Notes: generated by a model from the letters alone, not told the origin. A stretch of 64,000 nt of DNA from Oricola thermophila (GCF_013358405.1 NZ_CP054836.1:3934540-3998539); one strand, 5' to 3'. Positions 23,288-32,274 are shown, numbered from the stretch's first letter. Numbers and translations are program-made.

Positions 23288-25480
23288 TTACATGGTGTCC
23301 ATGGCGCCGAGGCGCAGGAACAGCGTCTCGCCGTTGGAATCGTCGATGCCGTCATTGTCGGTGACCGCGAAGGCGTTGCCGGCGGCGTCGATGGCGAAGC
23401 CCTCGACCTTGTCGACGACATAGCCGCCCGTGGCCTTCAGGTCGGGGATGAAGTCGTGGACCTCTTCCTTTGAGACCAGCGGCAGATCGCCGCCGAGCGG
23501 GGCCGGCTTCAGTTCGGACACCGACACGCGGAACAGCTTCTTCAGCTTCGCCGCCTCGCCGATCCGGTTGTCGCGCTCGACGATGTAGACGTGATCACCG
23601 TGAAGGGTGATCTCCGACAGGCCGACCCAGCCCTCGCCCTTCGGTTCCAGCGGGTAGGCAACCGCGCCCCATTCCTTCGTCTTCGTGTCGTAGGCGACGA
23701 GCTTGACCTGGCCGGCCGGATCGTCGGCCCACTCGCGCTGGATGGCGACCCACAGCGTGTCGCCGATCATGGTGACGCCTTCCGAGCCGAAGCGCTTCTC
23801 GACGGCGAGCAGCTCCGGCGGGAAGGGCACGTAGTCCGCGATCTCGCCATCGGCATCGACGTGGTACAATGCGTGCGGGATCAGCCTGTCCGTGCGGCCC
23901 TCGGAAGCAAGCCAGAAGCCGCCCTCGCCGTCGGCGGCGATGCCCTCGAGGTCGAGCAGCTGCGCAGCCTGTCCCTCGCGGGTGACGCGGGTGGCCTTCA
24001 CGATCCTCGCCGGCGTCTCGTTGGCGTCGATGGTGAAGATCGTCGGCTGCATGGCGTAGAAGGAGTCGTTGACCGCATAGAGGATGCCCGGCTTCTCCCG
24101 GTCGGCGGCGAGGCCCGAAAGCGCGCCCCAGCCGATCGGACGGCCGTTTTCCATGCCGGAGACGATCATCGGGTACCGCGCCGGACCCTCGCCATAGGCA
24201 TAGATCGTGACGTGGCTGCGCACGCCGCCGTCCGGGCCGAGATCGGCCTCGTTGGCGACGGCCAGCAGGTTGCGGCCCGGAATGGCGACCGCGCCCTCCG
24301 GCGCCAGCGCCGTCGGCAGGAGCTGCACGAATTCCGGCTCGGCGCCGGTGTCCCGATAGACGCCGATCACGGAACCGCGCTCGGACAGCAGGAAGATGTA
24401 GGTGTCGTCGCCAAAGGTGCCGACTTCCATGCCCTCCGGCTCGGCGCCCTTGTTGCCCGACCGGCTTTCCGGATAGTGGCCGGCCATGGCGACCTCGTAT
24501 TCGAAGGAAAGGCCGCTCTCGTAGAGGACCTCGCCGGACTTCGAGAAGATGGTGAAGCCGCGCGAGCCGCCCTCGTAGTCGCCCTCGTTGGCGATCACCA
24601 GGCGATCATTGTCGAGCCACTGGACGGCGTCCGGCTCGCGGCGGACGCCCGACAGTGTGCCGTCGAAGGTGAGGGCGCCTTCCTCGGCCGTGTCGACGCT
24701 TTCGAGATCGACCGTGCCGGCGGAGAAGTGGGAGAGCACCGCGCCGGTCGCCGCCGAGACGATGGCGATGTGGTTGTTCTCCTGCAGGGTGACGGCGATT
24801 TCGCCGGCGTCGTTGAAGTCGACGAATTCGGGCTCCGGATCCTCCGGCGCGATCCCGGCCAGGCCGGTGAGATCGGCAGAGATTTTCGAGTCGCAATCGA
24901 CCGCGCCGCCGGAAACCTTCAAAATGTCGAGCGTGCCGGCGGGCATCTGCGGGATGACGCCGTCATCGAGATCCTCGTCGCGCTCGTTCTCGATGGCGAT
25001 GGCGAGAAAGGCGCCGTCCTTCGAGATGGCAACGGAATCCGGCTGGCCGGACAGGGCGCATTCGCCGACGACCGCGCCGCTGGCAATGTCGACGGTCTTC
25101 AGGACGCCCGACGGGTTGGTGTAGCTTTCCGAGGTGTTGACGCCGACGAAGGCGTTGCCGTCCTTGACGATGACTGAGGTCGGCTCGCCCTCCAGCGGGA
25201 TGAAGCCGCCGGGCGCCGGGTTGGCGGGATCGGAAATGTCAACGATGCCGATGCCGCCGAGCGGGCTGTCCGAATAGACCAGCTTCATGCCGTCCCCGGT
25301 GGCATGGATGATCTCCGAGGAGGTCTCGGTCGCGGGGTCGGCGCCTTCCGGGAGATTGGTGTTTACCGGGAAGGACGCGATCCGGTTGAAGACATGCCCG
25401 CCGTCGGCCTGCGCGGCGGTCGCGGCGAACAGCGCCGCCAGCGCCGTGCCCGCAGACATCAGTCGATATTTCCTGGTCAT
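23288..25480 (-). CDS. Secreted esterase-like phytase-family beta-propeller protein
   Basis: A 730-residue exported protein. The signal peptide ends after TAAQA (about residue 25). The first 330 residues form beta-propeller-like repeats (VDISDPANPAPGGFIPL, VDIASGAVVGECALSG); residues 430-720 match the esterase-like activity of phytase domain (LEGIAADGEGGFWLASEGR, VEGFAIDAAGNAFAVTDNDG). The family is thought to act on phosphate esters outside the cytoplasm. The promoter region contains a PHO box, which supports a phosphate-scavenging role. No metal ligands were assigned from sequence alone. Confidence 0.85.
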   Translation of the reverse strand: MTRKYRLMSAGTALAALFAATAAQADGGHVFNRIASFPVNTNLPEGADPATETSSEIIHATGDGMKLVYSDSPLGGIGIVDISDPANPAPGGFIPLEGEPTSVIVKDGNAFVGVNTSESYTNPSGVLKTVDIASGAVVGECALSGQPDSVAISKDGAFLAIAIENERDEDLDDGVIPQMPAGTLDILKVSGGAVDCDSKISADLTGLAGIAPEDPEPEFVDFNDAGEIAVTLQENNHIAIVSAATGAVLSHFSAGTVDLESVDTAEEGALTFDGTLSGVRREPDAVQWLDNDRLVIANEGDYEGGSRGFTIFSKSGEVLYESGLSFEYEVAMAGHYPESRSGNKGAEPEGMEVGTFGDDTYIFLLSERGSVIGVYRDTGAEPEFVQLLPTALAPEGAVAIPGRNLLAVANEADLGPDGGVRSHVTIYAYGEGPARYPMIVSGMENGRPIGWGALSGLAADREKPGILYAVNDSFYAMQPTIFTIDANETPARIVKATRVTREGQAAQLLDLEGIAADGEGGFWLASEGRTDRLIPHALYHVDADGEIADYVPFPPELLAVEKRFGSEGVTMIGDTLWVAIQREWADDPAGQVKLVAYDTKTKEWGAVAYPLEPKGEGWVGLSEITLHGDHVYIVERDNRIGEAAKLKKLFRVSVSELKPAPLGGDLPLVSKEEVHDFIPDLKATGGYVVDKVEGFAIDAAGNAFAVTDNDGIDDSNGETLFLRLGAMDTM

Positions 25481-25806
25481 GCGTCATTACTCCCAATGTC
25501 GTGATGTGCCGGCCCCGTGGCCGGCGGAAAGGACACCGGCCTTGTTCGCGAGACACGTGACGGCGCCATGACAGTTCCGCGAAGAGATCGTGACATGCCG
25601 CGCCGGGGGAACAGGTCGGCGCCGGCCTTGTCGCCCGGGGAACGAATGCGCCGCCCGGAAAAGGAGCCTTTTAACGGAATCTGAAGTTTCCTTCCCCATG
25701 GTGGAGGGTCGGGACTGCCGACGCCGAAAGACGCCGGACGCGCTCGCCGCGCCGATATTCAGGCCGCAGGAACCGGTTCAAAGGGGGCGCGAAGGAGAGT
25801 CGGATC
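25481..25806. other. 326-bp divergent regulatory region
   Basis: No ORF is supported here. It contains the PHO box (25557-25574, extra half-site 25590-25596) serving the phytase-like gene, a GCCGG/CCGGC dyad near 25510-25526, and the AAGGAGAG ribosome-binding site of the GGDEF-EAL gene at the far end. Confidence 0.65.
25557..25596 (-). promoter_or_regulatory. PHO box with an extra phased half-site
   Basis: On the minus strand CTGTCAT-GGCG-CCGTCAC (25574 to 25557) matches the PhoB consensus of two CTGTCA(T/C) repeats 11 bp apart with one mismatch. A third copy, ATGTCAC (25596 to 25590), lies exactly 22 bp upstream. The box is 77-94 bp before the start codon. Confidence 0.75.
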
Positions 25807-27756
25807 GTGCTGGGCGAAGACAAGGTTGCGAAGACAGTCGCGCCGGCCGCGGTCGAGGCGGTGGATCGCCGCGACACGGAGATACAAAGGCGGCTTGCGG
25901 AAGCCTACCAGCCGATGCTGCGCGCCATGGTCGTTCCGGCCACCGTCTACTTCGCCATCGTGGCAATTGCCTACCTGATCATCGAGGAACCGGCGGGCAA
26001 GGTGCTGCTCGGCACCGTTTCGACGATCATCAGCCTCGCATGTTTCGCCATATCGTGCGAATGCGCCCGCAAGTCGCTGGACCACGGGGAGATCGAGCGC
26101 AGGGCCGCCGGACTCCTGCTCATGACCCTTGTCAGCCTCGTCATGCACCACACGCTGCATCTCGAGCCGACAAAGCTCATCTTCTTCGCGCTGGCGATCA
26201 TGATCGTGTCGGTGGTGGCGATCAGCGCGCGGCTGGTTATCGGCGCGGTCGTGCTGGCGGGCGGCGCCATGATGGCCTTCGCGGTCAAGGCCGGCGGCGA
26301 CAATCCCATCCATTTCGGTTTCATACTGCTGGCCGCGGCATTCGTCGCCTTCACGGTCTCGGGCCTGACCCGCAAGGCGATCCTGAAGGCCATCGGCGCG
26401 AGCATTACCGCCGACGATCTGCGCGAGGCGGCGGAGAAACGCGCCGAACAGGACATACTGACCGGGCTGCCGAACCGGCGGAAGCATTTCGCGGACCTCG
26501 AGAAGCGCCTGAAGGCACGGAAGGGCGCGACGCCCCGCTTCGCTGTCGGCATCGTCGATATCGACGGGTTCAAGACCGTCAACGACCGGTTCGGCCACGG
26601 CGTGGGCGACCTGCTGCTGGTGGAGGTAAGCGCCCGGCTGCGCGAGGCCTGCGCGGGCACGGGACAGCTTGCCCGTCTCGGCGGGGACGAGTTCGCGCTG
26701 ATCATCGAAGACCCAAAGGAAGAGGACGGCCTGAAAAGCCTCGGATGCCGGATCCGCGAGGCGATCGGGCAGCCATTCACGATCATGGGCCTGCCGCTGA
26801 AGATCTCCGCGTCGGCCGGTTTCGCGATGGAGGAGATCGCGATCGTGTCGGCCTCGGAAATGATGGAGCGCGCCGACTACGCGCTGTTTCACGCCAAGGA
26901 ACACGGGTCCGGCGTCGAGATATATACCGCGGAACTGCAGACGCATCGCCGCGAGATGAACGCGATCGAACACAATCTTCGCCATGGCGACCTGGAAAAG
27001 GAAATCCGCGTCGTCTACCAGCCGCAGATCGACATCAGGACCGGCGAGACCGTCGGTTTCGAGGCGCTGGCCCGCTGGGAAAGCCGCGAACTGGGCCGGG
27101 TGCGCCCGGACACGTTCATCGCCGTGGCCGAGCGGATCGGCGCGATGGGCCGCCTGACGCCCCTGTGTCTGCGCAAGGCGCTGGAGGGCGCGCGCGACTG
27201 GCCGCCCGGGCTGAAGCTGTCCTTCAACCTGTCCGTGCGGGACATCGAGACGCCCGCCTCCGTCGAGACGATCCGCAGGATCGTCATGGACAGCGGATTC
27301 GCGCCGGAAAGGCTGGTGTTCGAAGTGACCGAGACGCTGATCATGTCGGAATACGAACAGGCGCAGCGCTCGCTGAAGACGCTGACCGATCTCGGCGCGC
27401 GGGTCGCGCTGGACGATTTCGGCGTCGGCTATGCCAACTTCTCCCATATCGACCAGCTGAACATCGACACGATCAAGATCGACCGGTCCTTCGTCTCGCG
27501 GCTCGGCGACAACACCAACTCGCGCAAGATCGTCAACACGATGATCGACATGTGCGCCAGCCTCGGCGTTGACTGCGTCGTGGAGGGGGTGGAAACGGCG
27601 GAGGAACTGCAGGTGCTCCGGAGCATGGGCGCCTGCTACGTGCAGGGCTACCATTTCAGCCGTCCGATCGAGGCGGTCGATATCCCCGGATACCTGATGG
27701 GCGAGATGGCCCGGCGCGTGAAAAAGCCGTCCCGCGCGGTCTCCCGCGCAAGCTGA
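25807..27756 (+). CDS. Membrane-bound GGDEF-EAL c-di-GMP enzyme (first copy)
   Basis: A 649-residue protein starting at GTG with AAGGAGAG 7 nt upstream. The N-terminal 180 residues hold about five to six transmembrane helices. The GGDEF domain (about 208-365) has DILTGLPNRR and an intact RLGGDEF; the EAL domain (about 390-635) has FEALARWE, NLSVRDIE, DDFGVGYANFSHI and KIDRSF. Both cyclase and phosphodiesterase signatures look intact, so the net activity cannot be predicted. No partner gene is adjacent. A second enzyme of the same type is at 40161-42167. Confidence 0.93.
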   Translation: MLGEDKVAKTVAPAAVEAVDRRDTEIQRRLAEAYQPMLRAMVVPATVYFAIVAIAYLIIEEPAGKVLLGTVSTIISLACFAISCECARKSLDHGEIERRAAGLLLMTLVSLVMHHTLHLEPTKLIFFALAIMIVSVVAISARLVIGAVVLAGGAMMAFAVKAGGDNPIHFGFILLAAAFVAFTVSGLTRKAILKAIGASITADDLREAAEKRAEQDILTGLPNRRKHFADLEKRLKARKGATPRFAVGIVDIDGFKTVNDRFGHGVGDLLLVEVSARLREACAGTGQLARLGGDEFALIIEDPKEEDGLKSLGCRIREAIGQPFTIMGLPLKISASAGFAMEEIAIVSASEMMERADYALFHAKEHGSGVEIYTAELQTHRREMNAIEHNLRHGDLEKEIRVVYQPQIDIRTGETVGFEALARWESRELGRVRPDTFIAVAERIGAMGRLTPLCLRKALEGARDWPPGLKLSFNLSVRDIETPASVETIRRIVMDSGFAPERLVFEVTETLIMSEYEQAQRSLKTLTDLGARVALDDFGVGYANFSHIDQLNIDTIKIDRSFVSRLGDNTNSRKIVNTMIDMCASLGVDCVVEGVETAEELQVLRSMGACYVQGYHFSRPIEAVDIPGYLMGEMARRVKKPSRAVSRAS

Positions 27757-27882
27757 GGACAGGGCCTCCTATCCGGTTGCACCGGCCGGCCCGACGCTGT
27801 ATAGAACGGCCATTCTCCGGAAATCAGTGGTTCGATACCACGCCCGCGGTACCGGCCCGGGCGAACAGGAAAGGTATTTCCA

Positions 27883-28617
27883 ATGGCCAATACGCTTCTG
27901 ATGCCCAAGGCAACCGCTGTCTGGCTGGTCGACAACACCGCGCTGTCCTTCGACCAGATCGCAGAGTTCTGCAAGCTGCATCCGCTGGAAGTGAAGGCGA
28001 TCGCCGACGGCGAGTCGGCACAGGGCATCAAGGGTCTCGACCCGATCAATACCGGCCAGCTGACGCGCGAGGAGATCGCCAAGGGCGAATCCGATCCCGA
28101 ATACCGGCTCAAGCTCGCGCAGTCGAAATACGTGGTGCCGGAGCGGCGCAAGAAGGGACCGCGCTACACGCCGGTCTCCAAGCGCCAGGACCGCCCGAAC
28201 GCGATCCTGTGGCTGGTGCGCAACCATCCCGAGCTGAAGGACGCGCAGATCTCGCGCCTCGTCGGCACGACCAAGAACACGATCGAGCAGATCCGCAACC
28301 GCACGCACTGGAACTCGGCCAACCTGCAGCCGGTCGATCCGGTGGCGCTGGGCCTCTGCTCGCAGATAGACCTCGACTTCGAGGTGCAGAAGGCGGCGAA
28401 GAACCGTCCGCCGGAGCCGGTCGAGCAGGGCGACAGCCTGCTGCCCGCCTCCATGACCGAGAACCTGCCGGTCGACGACATCCTCTCCACCCCGGTCCGG
28501 CCGAAGGAGGAGGAAGAGGAACTCGACGCCGACGCGGTCTTCGCGCGGCTCTCCTCGCTGAAGGGCTCGCAGAGCGAGGAAACGGAAGAGGGACAGGAAG
28601 GCGGCGAGGAGCAGTAG
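27883..28617 (+). CDS. trcR: Cell-cycle transcriptional regulator TrcR (DUF1013)
   Basis: A 244-residue cytoplasmic protein of the DUF1013 family, highly conserved in alphaproteobacteria. Conserved segments are LLMPKATAVWLVDNTALSFDQIAEFC, KKGPRYTPVSKRQDRPNAILWLVRNHPEL and LVGTTKNTIEQIRNRTHWNS; the last looks like a helix-turn-helix. The C-terminus is acidic and variable. The family is annotated as cell-cycle transcriptional regulator TrcR. AGGAAAGG lies before the ATG, and an intrinsic terminator follows. Confidence 0.88.
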   Translation: MANTLLMPKATAVWLVDNTALSFDQIAEFCKLHPLEVKAIADGESAQGIKGLDPINTGQLTREEIAKGESDPEYRLKLAQSKYVVPERRKKGPRYTPVSKRQDRPNAILWLVRNHPELKDAQISRLVGTTKNTIEQIRNRTHWNSANLQPVDPVALGLCSQIDLDFEVQKAAKNRPPEPVEQGDSLLPASMTENLPVDDILSTPVRPKEEEEELDADAVFARLSSLKGSQSEETEEGQEGGEEQ

Positions 28618-28644
28618 GCCCCGCCACGATCCGATGGAAAGCGG

Positions 28645-28670
28645 AAGGCCCGCCGAAAGGCGGGCCTTTT
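28645..28670 (+). terminator. Rho-independent terminator after trcR
   Basis: AAGGCCCGCC-GAAA-GGCGGGCCTTTT forms a 10-bp stem with a GAAA tetraloop and a T4 tail, 27 nt past the trcR stop. Confidence 0.88.
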
Positions 28671-28710
28671 GCGTTCGGTGCCAAGGATGAGCTGCGGCGG
28701 GCAGCCGGCG

Positions 28711-29304
28711 CTAGATGATGTCGGTGGTGCGCGCGACGATGGCGAAACGGTCGGCCAGCTCGGCGAGCGCGACGCGGTGGACCGTGCCCGCGTCGATGAC
28801 GTCACCGGAGCCGTCCGGAAGATCGCGCGTGGCGCATGCATCGGAAGCGATCGTTGACATGTAGCCGAGATCGAGCGCCGCGCGCACCGTCGCGCTGACG
28901 CACATGTGCGTCATGAAACCGGCGACGATCAGCTTGCGCCGCCCGGTCTTCGCGAGCGCAGGCCCGAGCCCCGTATCGGCGAAGGAATTGGGCCGGGCCT
29001 TCTCGATAACGGTCTCGCCGGGAAGCGGCCCGATGCCGTCGATGAAGGCGCCGCGCCAGGCGTCGCGATCGAACGGGCCGTCCTTGCCGCCGCAGTGGGC
29101 TACGTGGAAGACCGGCGTCCGCGACGCGCGGGCGCGGGCAAGAAGGCGCTCCGACGCCTCAATCGCCGGCGCGACACCCGGCAGCGCCAGCGGGCCTTCG
29201 AGATACTCGTTCTGACAGTCGATCAGCACGAGGCAGGCCTCGTCCAACCGGGCGGGGGCGAGGTCGGCACCGGCCATCTCGAGCAGGGTTTTCGGGTGGT
29301 TCAT
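28711..29304 (-). CDS. Isochorismatase-family cysteine hydrolase
   Basis: A 197-residue hydrolase. The catalytic triad is visible: Asp29 (LVLIDCQNEY), Lys102 (VIEKARPNSF) and Cys135 (GFMTHMCVSATV), with the cis-peptide loop before the Cys. The family includes nicotinamidases, ureidoacrylate-type amidases and isochorismatases; the substrate is not clear. The start at 29304 (MNHPKTLLEM) has GGAG 9 nt upstream; the ATG at 29319 is too close to its AAGGA. It is divergent from a lysR gene and is probably regulated by it. Confidence 0.86.
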   Translation of the reverse strand: MNHPKTLLEMAGADLAPARLDEACLVLIDCQNEYLEGPLALPGVAPAIEASERLLARARASRTPVFHVAHCGGKDGPFDRDAWRGAFIDGIGPLPGETVIEKARPNSFADTGLGPALAKTGRRKLIVAGFMTHMCVSATVRAALDLGYMSTIASDACATRDLPDGSGDVIDAGTVHRVALAELADRFAIVARTTDII

Positions 29305-29366
29305 TGGCCTTGTCTCCATTTCCTTCGCCCGGATAGCACCGGCTGCATGTTGCAATCACGCAGGGA

Positions 29367-29402
29367 TTTTGCAGTATATGCCTGCAATTTTGCAGGATAT
29401 GC
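29367..29402. promoter_or_regulatory. LysR binding region with direct repeats
   Basis: TTTTGCAGTATATGC (29367-29381) and TTTTGCAGGATATGC (29388-29402) are 15-bp direct repeats 21 bp apart. Overlapping them is a LysR-type dyad TTGCAG-N7-CTGCAA (29369-29387) and TGCAA-TT-TTGCA (29383-29394). Confidence 0.7.
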
Positions 29403-29404
29403 GG

Positions 29405-30253
29405 ATGCAACCGGCGAGCGCCATGGACTGGGACGACCTGCGGATCGCGGCCGCCGTGGCCCGCGCGGGAACCTTTTCCGGCGCCGCCGCGGAGCTGGGC
29501 CTCGACGCGACCACGGTGGCGCGGCGTATCGCCCGTCTCGAGGCCGCGCTGGCCTTCCCGCTGTTCCGGGCCGCCGACGGCAGGCGCCGGCCCACCGCGC
29601 AGGGTGCGGAGATCCTTGCCCATGTCGAGGCGATGTCCGCTCACGCGGCCGCGATCCGCGCGGTGCAGCCGGCGGGAGAGGGCGTTGCCGGGCATGTGCG
29701 CGTGTCGGCGACGGCGAATATCTGCGACCGCGTCCTGGCGCCGCATGTCGCCGCGCTGCTGAAGGCGCATCCGGGCCTGTCGCTGTCGATCCTCGCCAGC
29801 GATGCCAATGCCAGCTTCTCGCGATACGAGGCGGACATGGCCGTGAGGATGGCAAGGCCGCAGAAGGGCGGCTTCGCGATCCGCAGGCTCGCCGCCCTGC
29901 CGCTGGTGCTGTGGGAGCCGGAAGCGCCATCCGGCGACACGATTGTGTGCGCCTATCCCGAAAGCCTGGACGGAACGCCGGAAATGGCCGAACTCGCCCG
30001 GCTGGGCCTGGCGGACCGGGCCCGCTTCCGGTCGAACAGCGTCGGCGCGATCCGCGCGGTGCTCGCCTCGGGCGGTGCCGCCGCCGTGCTGCCGGACCCG
30101 GGCGGATCCGAGGCGTTGCCGTTGCGGCGCACGCCGCTGCAGGGATATCGCGAGGCGTGGCTGCTCATCCAGCCGCATCTGAGGAAGGATCCCGCGGCAC
30201 GCTGCGTTGCCGGATGGATCGCGGACTGTTTCGCGCGGATTGGTGTCGCCTAG
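29405..30253 (+). CDS. LysR-family transcriptional regulator (1)
   Basis: A 282-residue LTTR. The N-terminal helix-turn-helix spans about residues 8-60 (DDLRIAAAVARAGTFSGAAAELGLDATTVARRIARLEAAL); the rest is the periplasmic-binding-like effector domain (GHVRVSATANICDRVLAPHV, EADMAVRMARP). Starts at 29378, 29399, 29405 and 29423 are in frame; 29405 is preferred because AGGA lies 7 nt upstream and the translation then begins beyond the operator. The divergent isochorismatase-type gene is its likely target. Confidence 0.88.
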   Translation: MQPASAMDWDDLRIAAAVARAGTFSGAAAELGLDATTVARRIARLEAALAFPLFRAADGRRRPTAQGAEILAHVEAMSAHAAAIRAVQPAGEGVAGHVRVSATANICDRVLAPHVAALLKAHPGLSLSILASDANASFSRYEADMAVRMARPQKGGFAIRRLAALPLVLWEPEAPSGDTIVCAYPESLDGTPEMAELARLGLADRARFRSNSVGAIRAVLASGGAAAVLPDPGGSEALPLRRTPLQGYREAWLLIQPHLRKDPAARCVAGWIADCFARIGVA

Positions 30254-30301
30254 CCGTCGTGGTCGAGCGAGAAACGGCAGCTCGCTGACCGGCTTCAGCC
30301 G

Positions 30302-31006
30302 TTAGCGCCCGTCGGGGGATATCTCCCCGCATTCCTCCATCCGGCGGTAGAAATCGCGGATCGTCTTGCCGGGCTCGGGGCGGAAGGTCTCGGGCAGGGG
30401 CTCGATGGCGCGGACGCGGTCGACGCGGAACATGCGGAAGTCCTCGCGAAGCAGGCACCAGCCGACGAACAGCCAGCGGTTGCCCCAGAACCAGAGGCCG
30501 AGCGGGCGGATGGAGCGGCTGGTCGTCCTGTCCTCGCCATCGACATAGTCGAAGCGGATGAGGTTCCTCGATTCGGCGGCGCGCTCGACGACATCGAGCT
30601 TGGCGCGGTCCTCGTCGCTCATCAGGAAGGTCGGGGCGTGGATCTCGGTGGAGCGCAGGCGGGCACGCTCGGAATCGGGGAGGACAGCCGCGATCTTGAT
30701 CAGCGCCTCCTCGGCGGCGCGGGCCAGCGTCGCCCCGCCCCAGGCCTTGACCAGGCGGGCGCCGGCGACCAGCGACACGATCTCGTCGCGCGAGAACATC
30801 AGCGGCGGCAGGTCGAAGCCCTCCCGCATGATGTAGCCGACGCCCGCCTCTCCGTCGATCGGCACGCCCGTCGACTGGAGGTCGGCAATGTCACGGTAGA
30901 TCGTGCGCTCCGACACTTCCAGCCGCTCGGCGAGCATCCTCGCCGTGACGAGACGGCCGCCGCGCAGATGCTGGACGATCTGGAACAGACGGTCGGCTCG
31001 CCGCAT
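30302..31006 (-). CDS. YafY-type regulator with HTH_11 and WYL domains
   Basis: A 234-residue regulator. Residues 5-60 form an HTH_11 winged helix (RLFQIVQHLRGGRLVTARMLAERLEVSERTIYRDIADLQ). The C-terminal WYL-type domain is about 135-225 (IRFDYVDGEDRTTSRSIRPLGLWFWGNRWLFVGWC). WYL domains bind nucleic acid or ligands and control transcription. The gene starts 4 nt after the stop of a VOC gene, so the two form an operon. A perfect dyad before that operon is the probable operator. Confidence 0.88.
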   Translation of the reverse strand: MRRADRLFQIVQHLRGGRLVTARMLAERLEVSERTIYRDIADLQSTGVPIDGEAGVGYIMREGFDLPPLMFSRDEIVSLVAGARLVKAWGGATLARAAEEALIKIAAVLPDSERARLRSTEIHAPTFLMSDEDRAKLDVVERAAESRNLIRFDYVDGEDRTTSRSIRPLGLWFWGNRWLFVGWCLLREDFRMFRVDRVRAIEPLPETFRPEPGKTIRDFYRRMEECGEISPDGR

Positions 31007-31010
31007 CGGA

Positions 31011-31388
31011 TCAGGCCGCGAAGGAGAAGAGGCCGATGGAATTGCCGTCCGGATCGGCGGCGTAGAAGAAGTGCCCGGCCGGTATGTCGATCACCGGCGA
31101 GACGACCTCGCCACCGGCTGCCTTCACCCGCGCCATCGCGTCATCGAGCGAGCCATCGACGGCAAGATGGATCGTGTTGCCGCTGCCCCTCGCGGCGGGC
31201 GTGCCGGGGTAGAGATGCCCCGAAACGCCCGTGTCGGCCATGGAGGAAAACATGACCATCGGATTGGGGCCCTCGTCATTGCGGGTCATCTCGATGGAGA
31301 GCGCTTCTTCGTAGAAGCGCTGCGCGGCGTCGAGATCGGTGACCGGGATCTCGAACCAGACGGCGGTATTCTTCAGTTGTTCGGACAT
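31011..31388 (-). CDS. VOC-family (glyoxalase-like) protein
   Basis: A 125-residue single VOC domain made of two beta-alpha-beta-beta-beta modules: WFEIPVTDLDAAQRFYEEAL at the N-terminus and GHFFYAADPDGNSIGLFSF at the C-terminus. These proteins bind a divalent metal and act in glyoxalase, dioxygenase or antibiotic-binding roles; the substrate is unknown. AAGGAAA lies before the ATG. It is co-transcribed with the WYL regulator 4 nt downstream. Confidence 0.88.
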   Translation of the reverse strand: MSEQLKNTAVWFEIPVTDLDAAQRFYEEALSIEMTRNDEGPNPMVMFSSMADTGVSGHLYPGTPAARGSGNTIHLAVDGSLDDAMARVKAAGGEVVSPVIDIPAGHFFYAADPDGNSIGLFSFAA

Positions 31389-31437
31389 GGCTGTTTCCTT
31401 TCGGGTGAAGCGGATGACAGCCAAAATCTCGCACACC

Positions 31438-31463
31438 CCTCCTGACACCATCCTGTCAGGAGG
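31438..31463. promoter_or_regulatory. Perfect dyad before the VOC-WYL operon
   Basis: CCTCCTGACA and TGTCAGGAGG, exact complements with a 6-nt CCATCC spacer, lie 49-75 bp before the VOC start codon and 20 bp after the stop of the upstream SDR gene. Operator for the WYL regulator is preferred; no T run supports a terminator. Confidence 0.65.
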
Positions 31464-31482
31464 CGTGGCAGAAGGAAAGCCG

Positions 31483-32274
31483 TCACTCCTCCTCGGGCAC
31501 GGCGACGGTGTAGTTGAGCGCAAGGCGGCCGCCGTCGGCATAGATCGTCTGCCCGGTGACGTAGCCGGCCTCGTCGGAGGCGAGGAAGGCGACGACCGAG
31601 GCCATCTCCGCCGGTTCGCCGATGCGCAGCAGCGGCGTGCGGGAAAGAATGCGGTTCTTCGCGGCGGGGTCGTCGTTCACCGAGGCCAGCATCTCGGTCA
31701 TGATCGACCCGGGGCCGACTGCGTTGACGCGGATGCCATATGGCGCCAGCGACAGGGCCATCACCTTCGTCAGCTGGTTCACGCCGCCCTTGGACACGCA
31801 GTAGGGCACCTGGTTGGGAATGGCGACCGTGCCGTTGATGGAGCCCATGTTGACGATGGCGCCGGCGGGACCGCCGTTCTTCACCTTGTCGACCATGATC
31901 CGCGCCGCCGCCTGGCCGCACAGGAACTGGCCCTTCAGGTTCACCCGCATGACGCGGTCGAAATCCTCTTCCGTGATGTCGAGGAAATCGGCGCCGTGAA
32001 CGATTCCGGCATTGTTGACGAGAATGTCGATGTCGCCGAAGACGTCGAGCGTCGAGGCCATCAGGTTGTGGACGGAAAGCCGGTCGCCGACATCGGCGGC
32101 GATGAAGCGGATATCGCCAAGCGAGGAGAGCTCCTTCTCGGCCGCCGCGCCCTTCCTCTCGTCTATGTCGGCCAGCGCGACGCGCACGCCGTCCTGCAGA
32201 AGCCGCTTGACGATCGCGTAGCCGATGCCCTGCGCGCCGCCGGTGACGATCGCGATCTTGCCGTTCAATGCCAT
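31483..32274 (-). CDS. Short-chain dehydrogenase/reductase (1)
   Basis: A 263-residue classical SDR. Cofactor motif TGGAQGIG is at about 11-18, the structural NNAG at about 86-89, the catalytic Ser at GSINGT, and YCVSKGG holds Tyr and Lys; GPG follows as usual. NADH preference is suggested by the acidic residue after beta-2 (LADIDERKG). The substrate cannot be told; 3-hydroxyacyl, sugar or polyol dehydrogenases share this pattern. It lies 91 nt downstream of prpE on the same strand. Confidence 0.87.
   Translation of the reverse strand: MALNGKIAIVTGGAQGIGYAIVKRLLQDGVRVALADIDERKGAAAEKELSSLGDIRFIAADVGDRLSVHNLMASTLDVFGDIDILVNNAGIVHGADFLDITEEDFDRVMRVNLKGQFLCGQAAARIMVDKVKNGGPAGAIVNMGSINGTVAIPNQVPYCVSKGGVNQLTKVMALSLAPYGIRVNAVGPGSIMTEMLASVNDDPAAKNRILSRTPLLRIGEPAEMASVVAFLASDEAGYVTGQTIYADGGRLALNYTVAVPEEE

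Noticed and set aside
23591..25177. 528-codon open frame on the plus strand
   Set aside because: It runs antisense to the secreted phytase-like protein, which has a signal peptide and recognised domains; the antisense product is compositionally odd.
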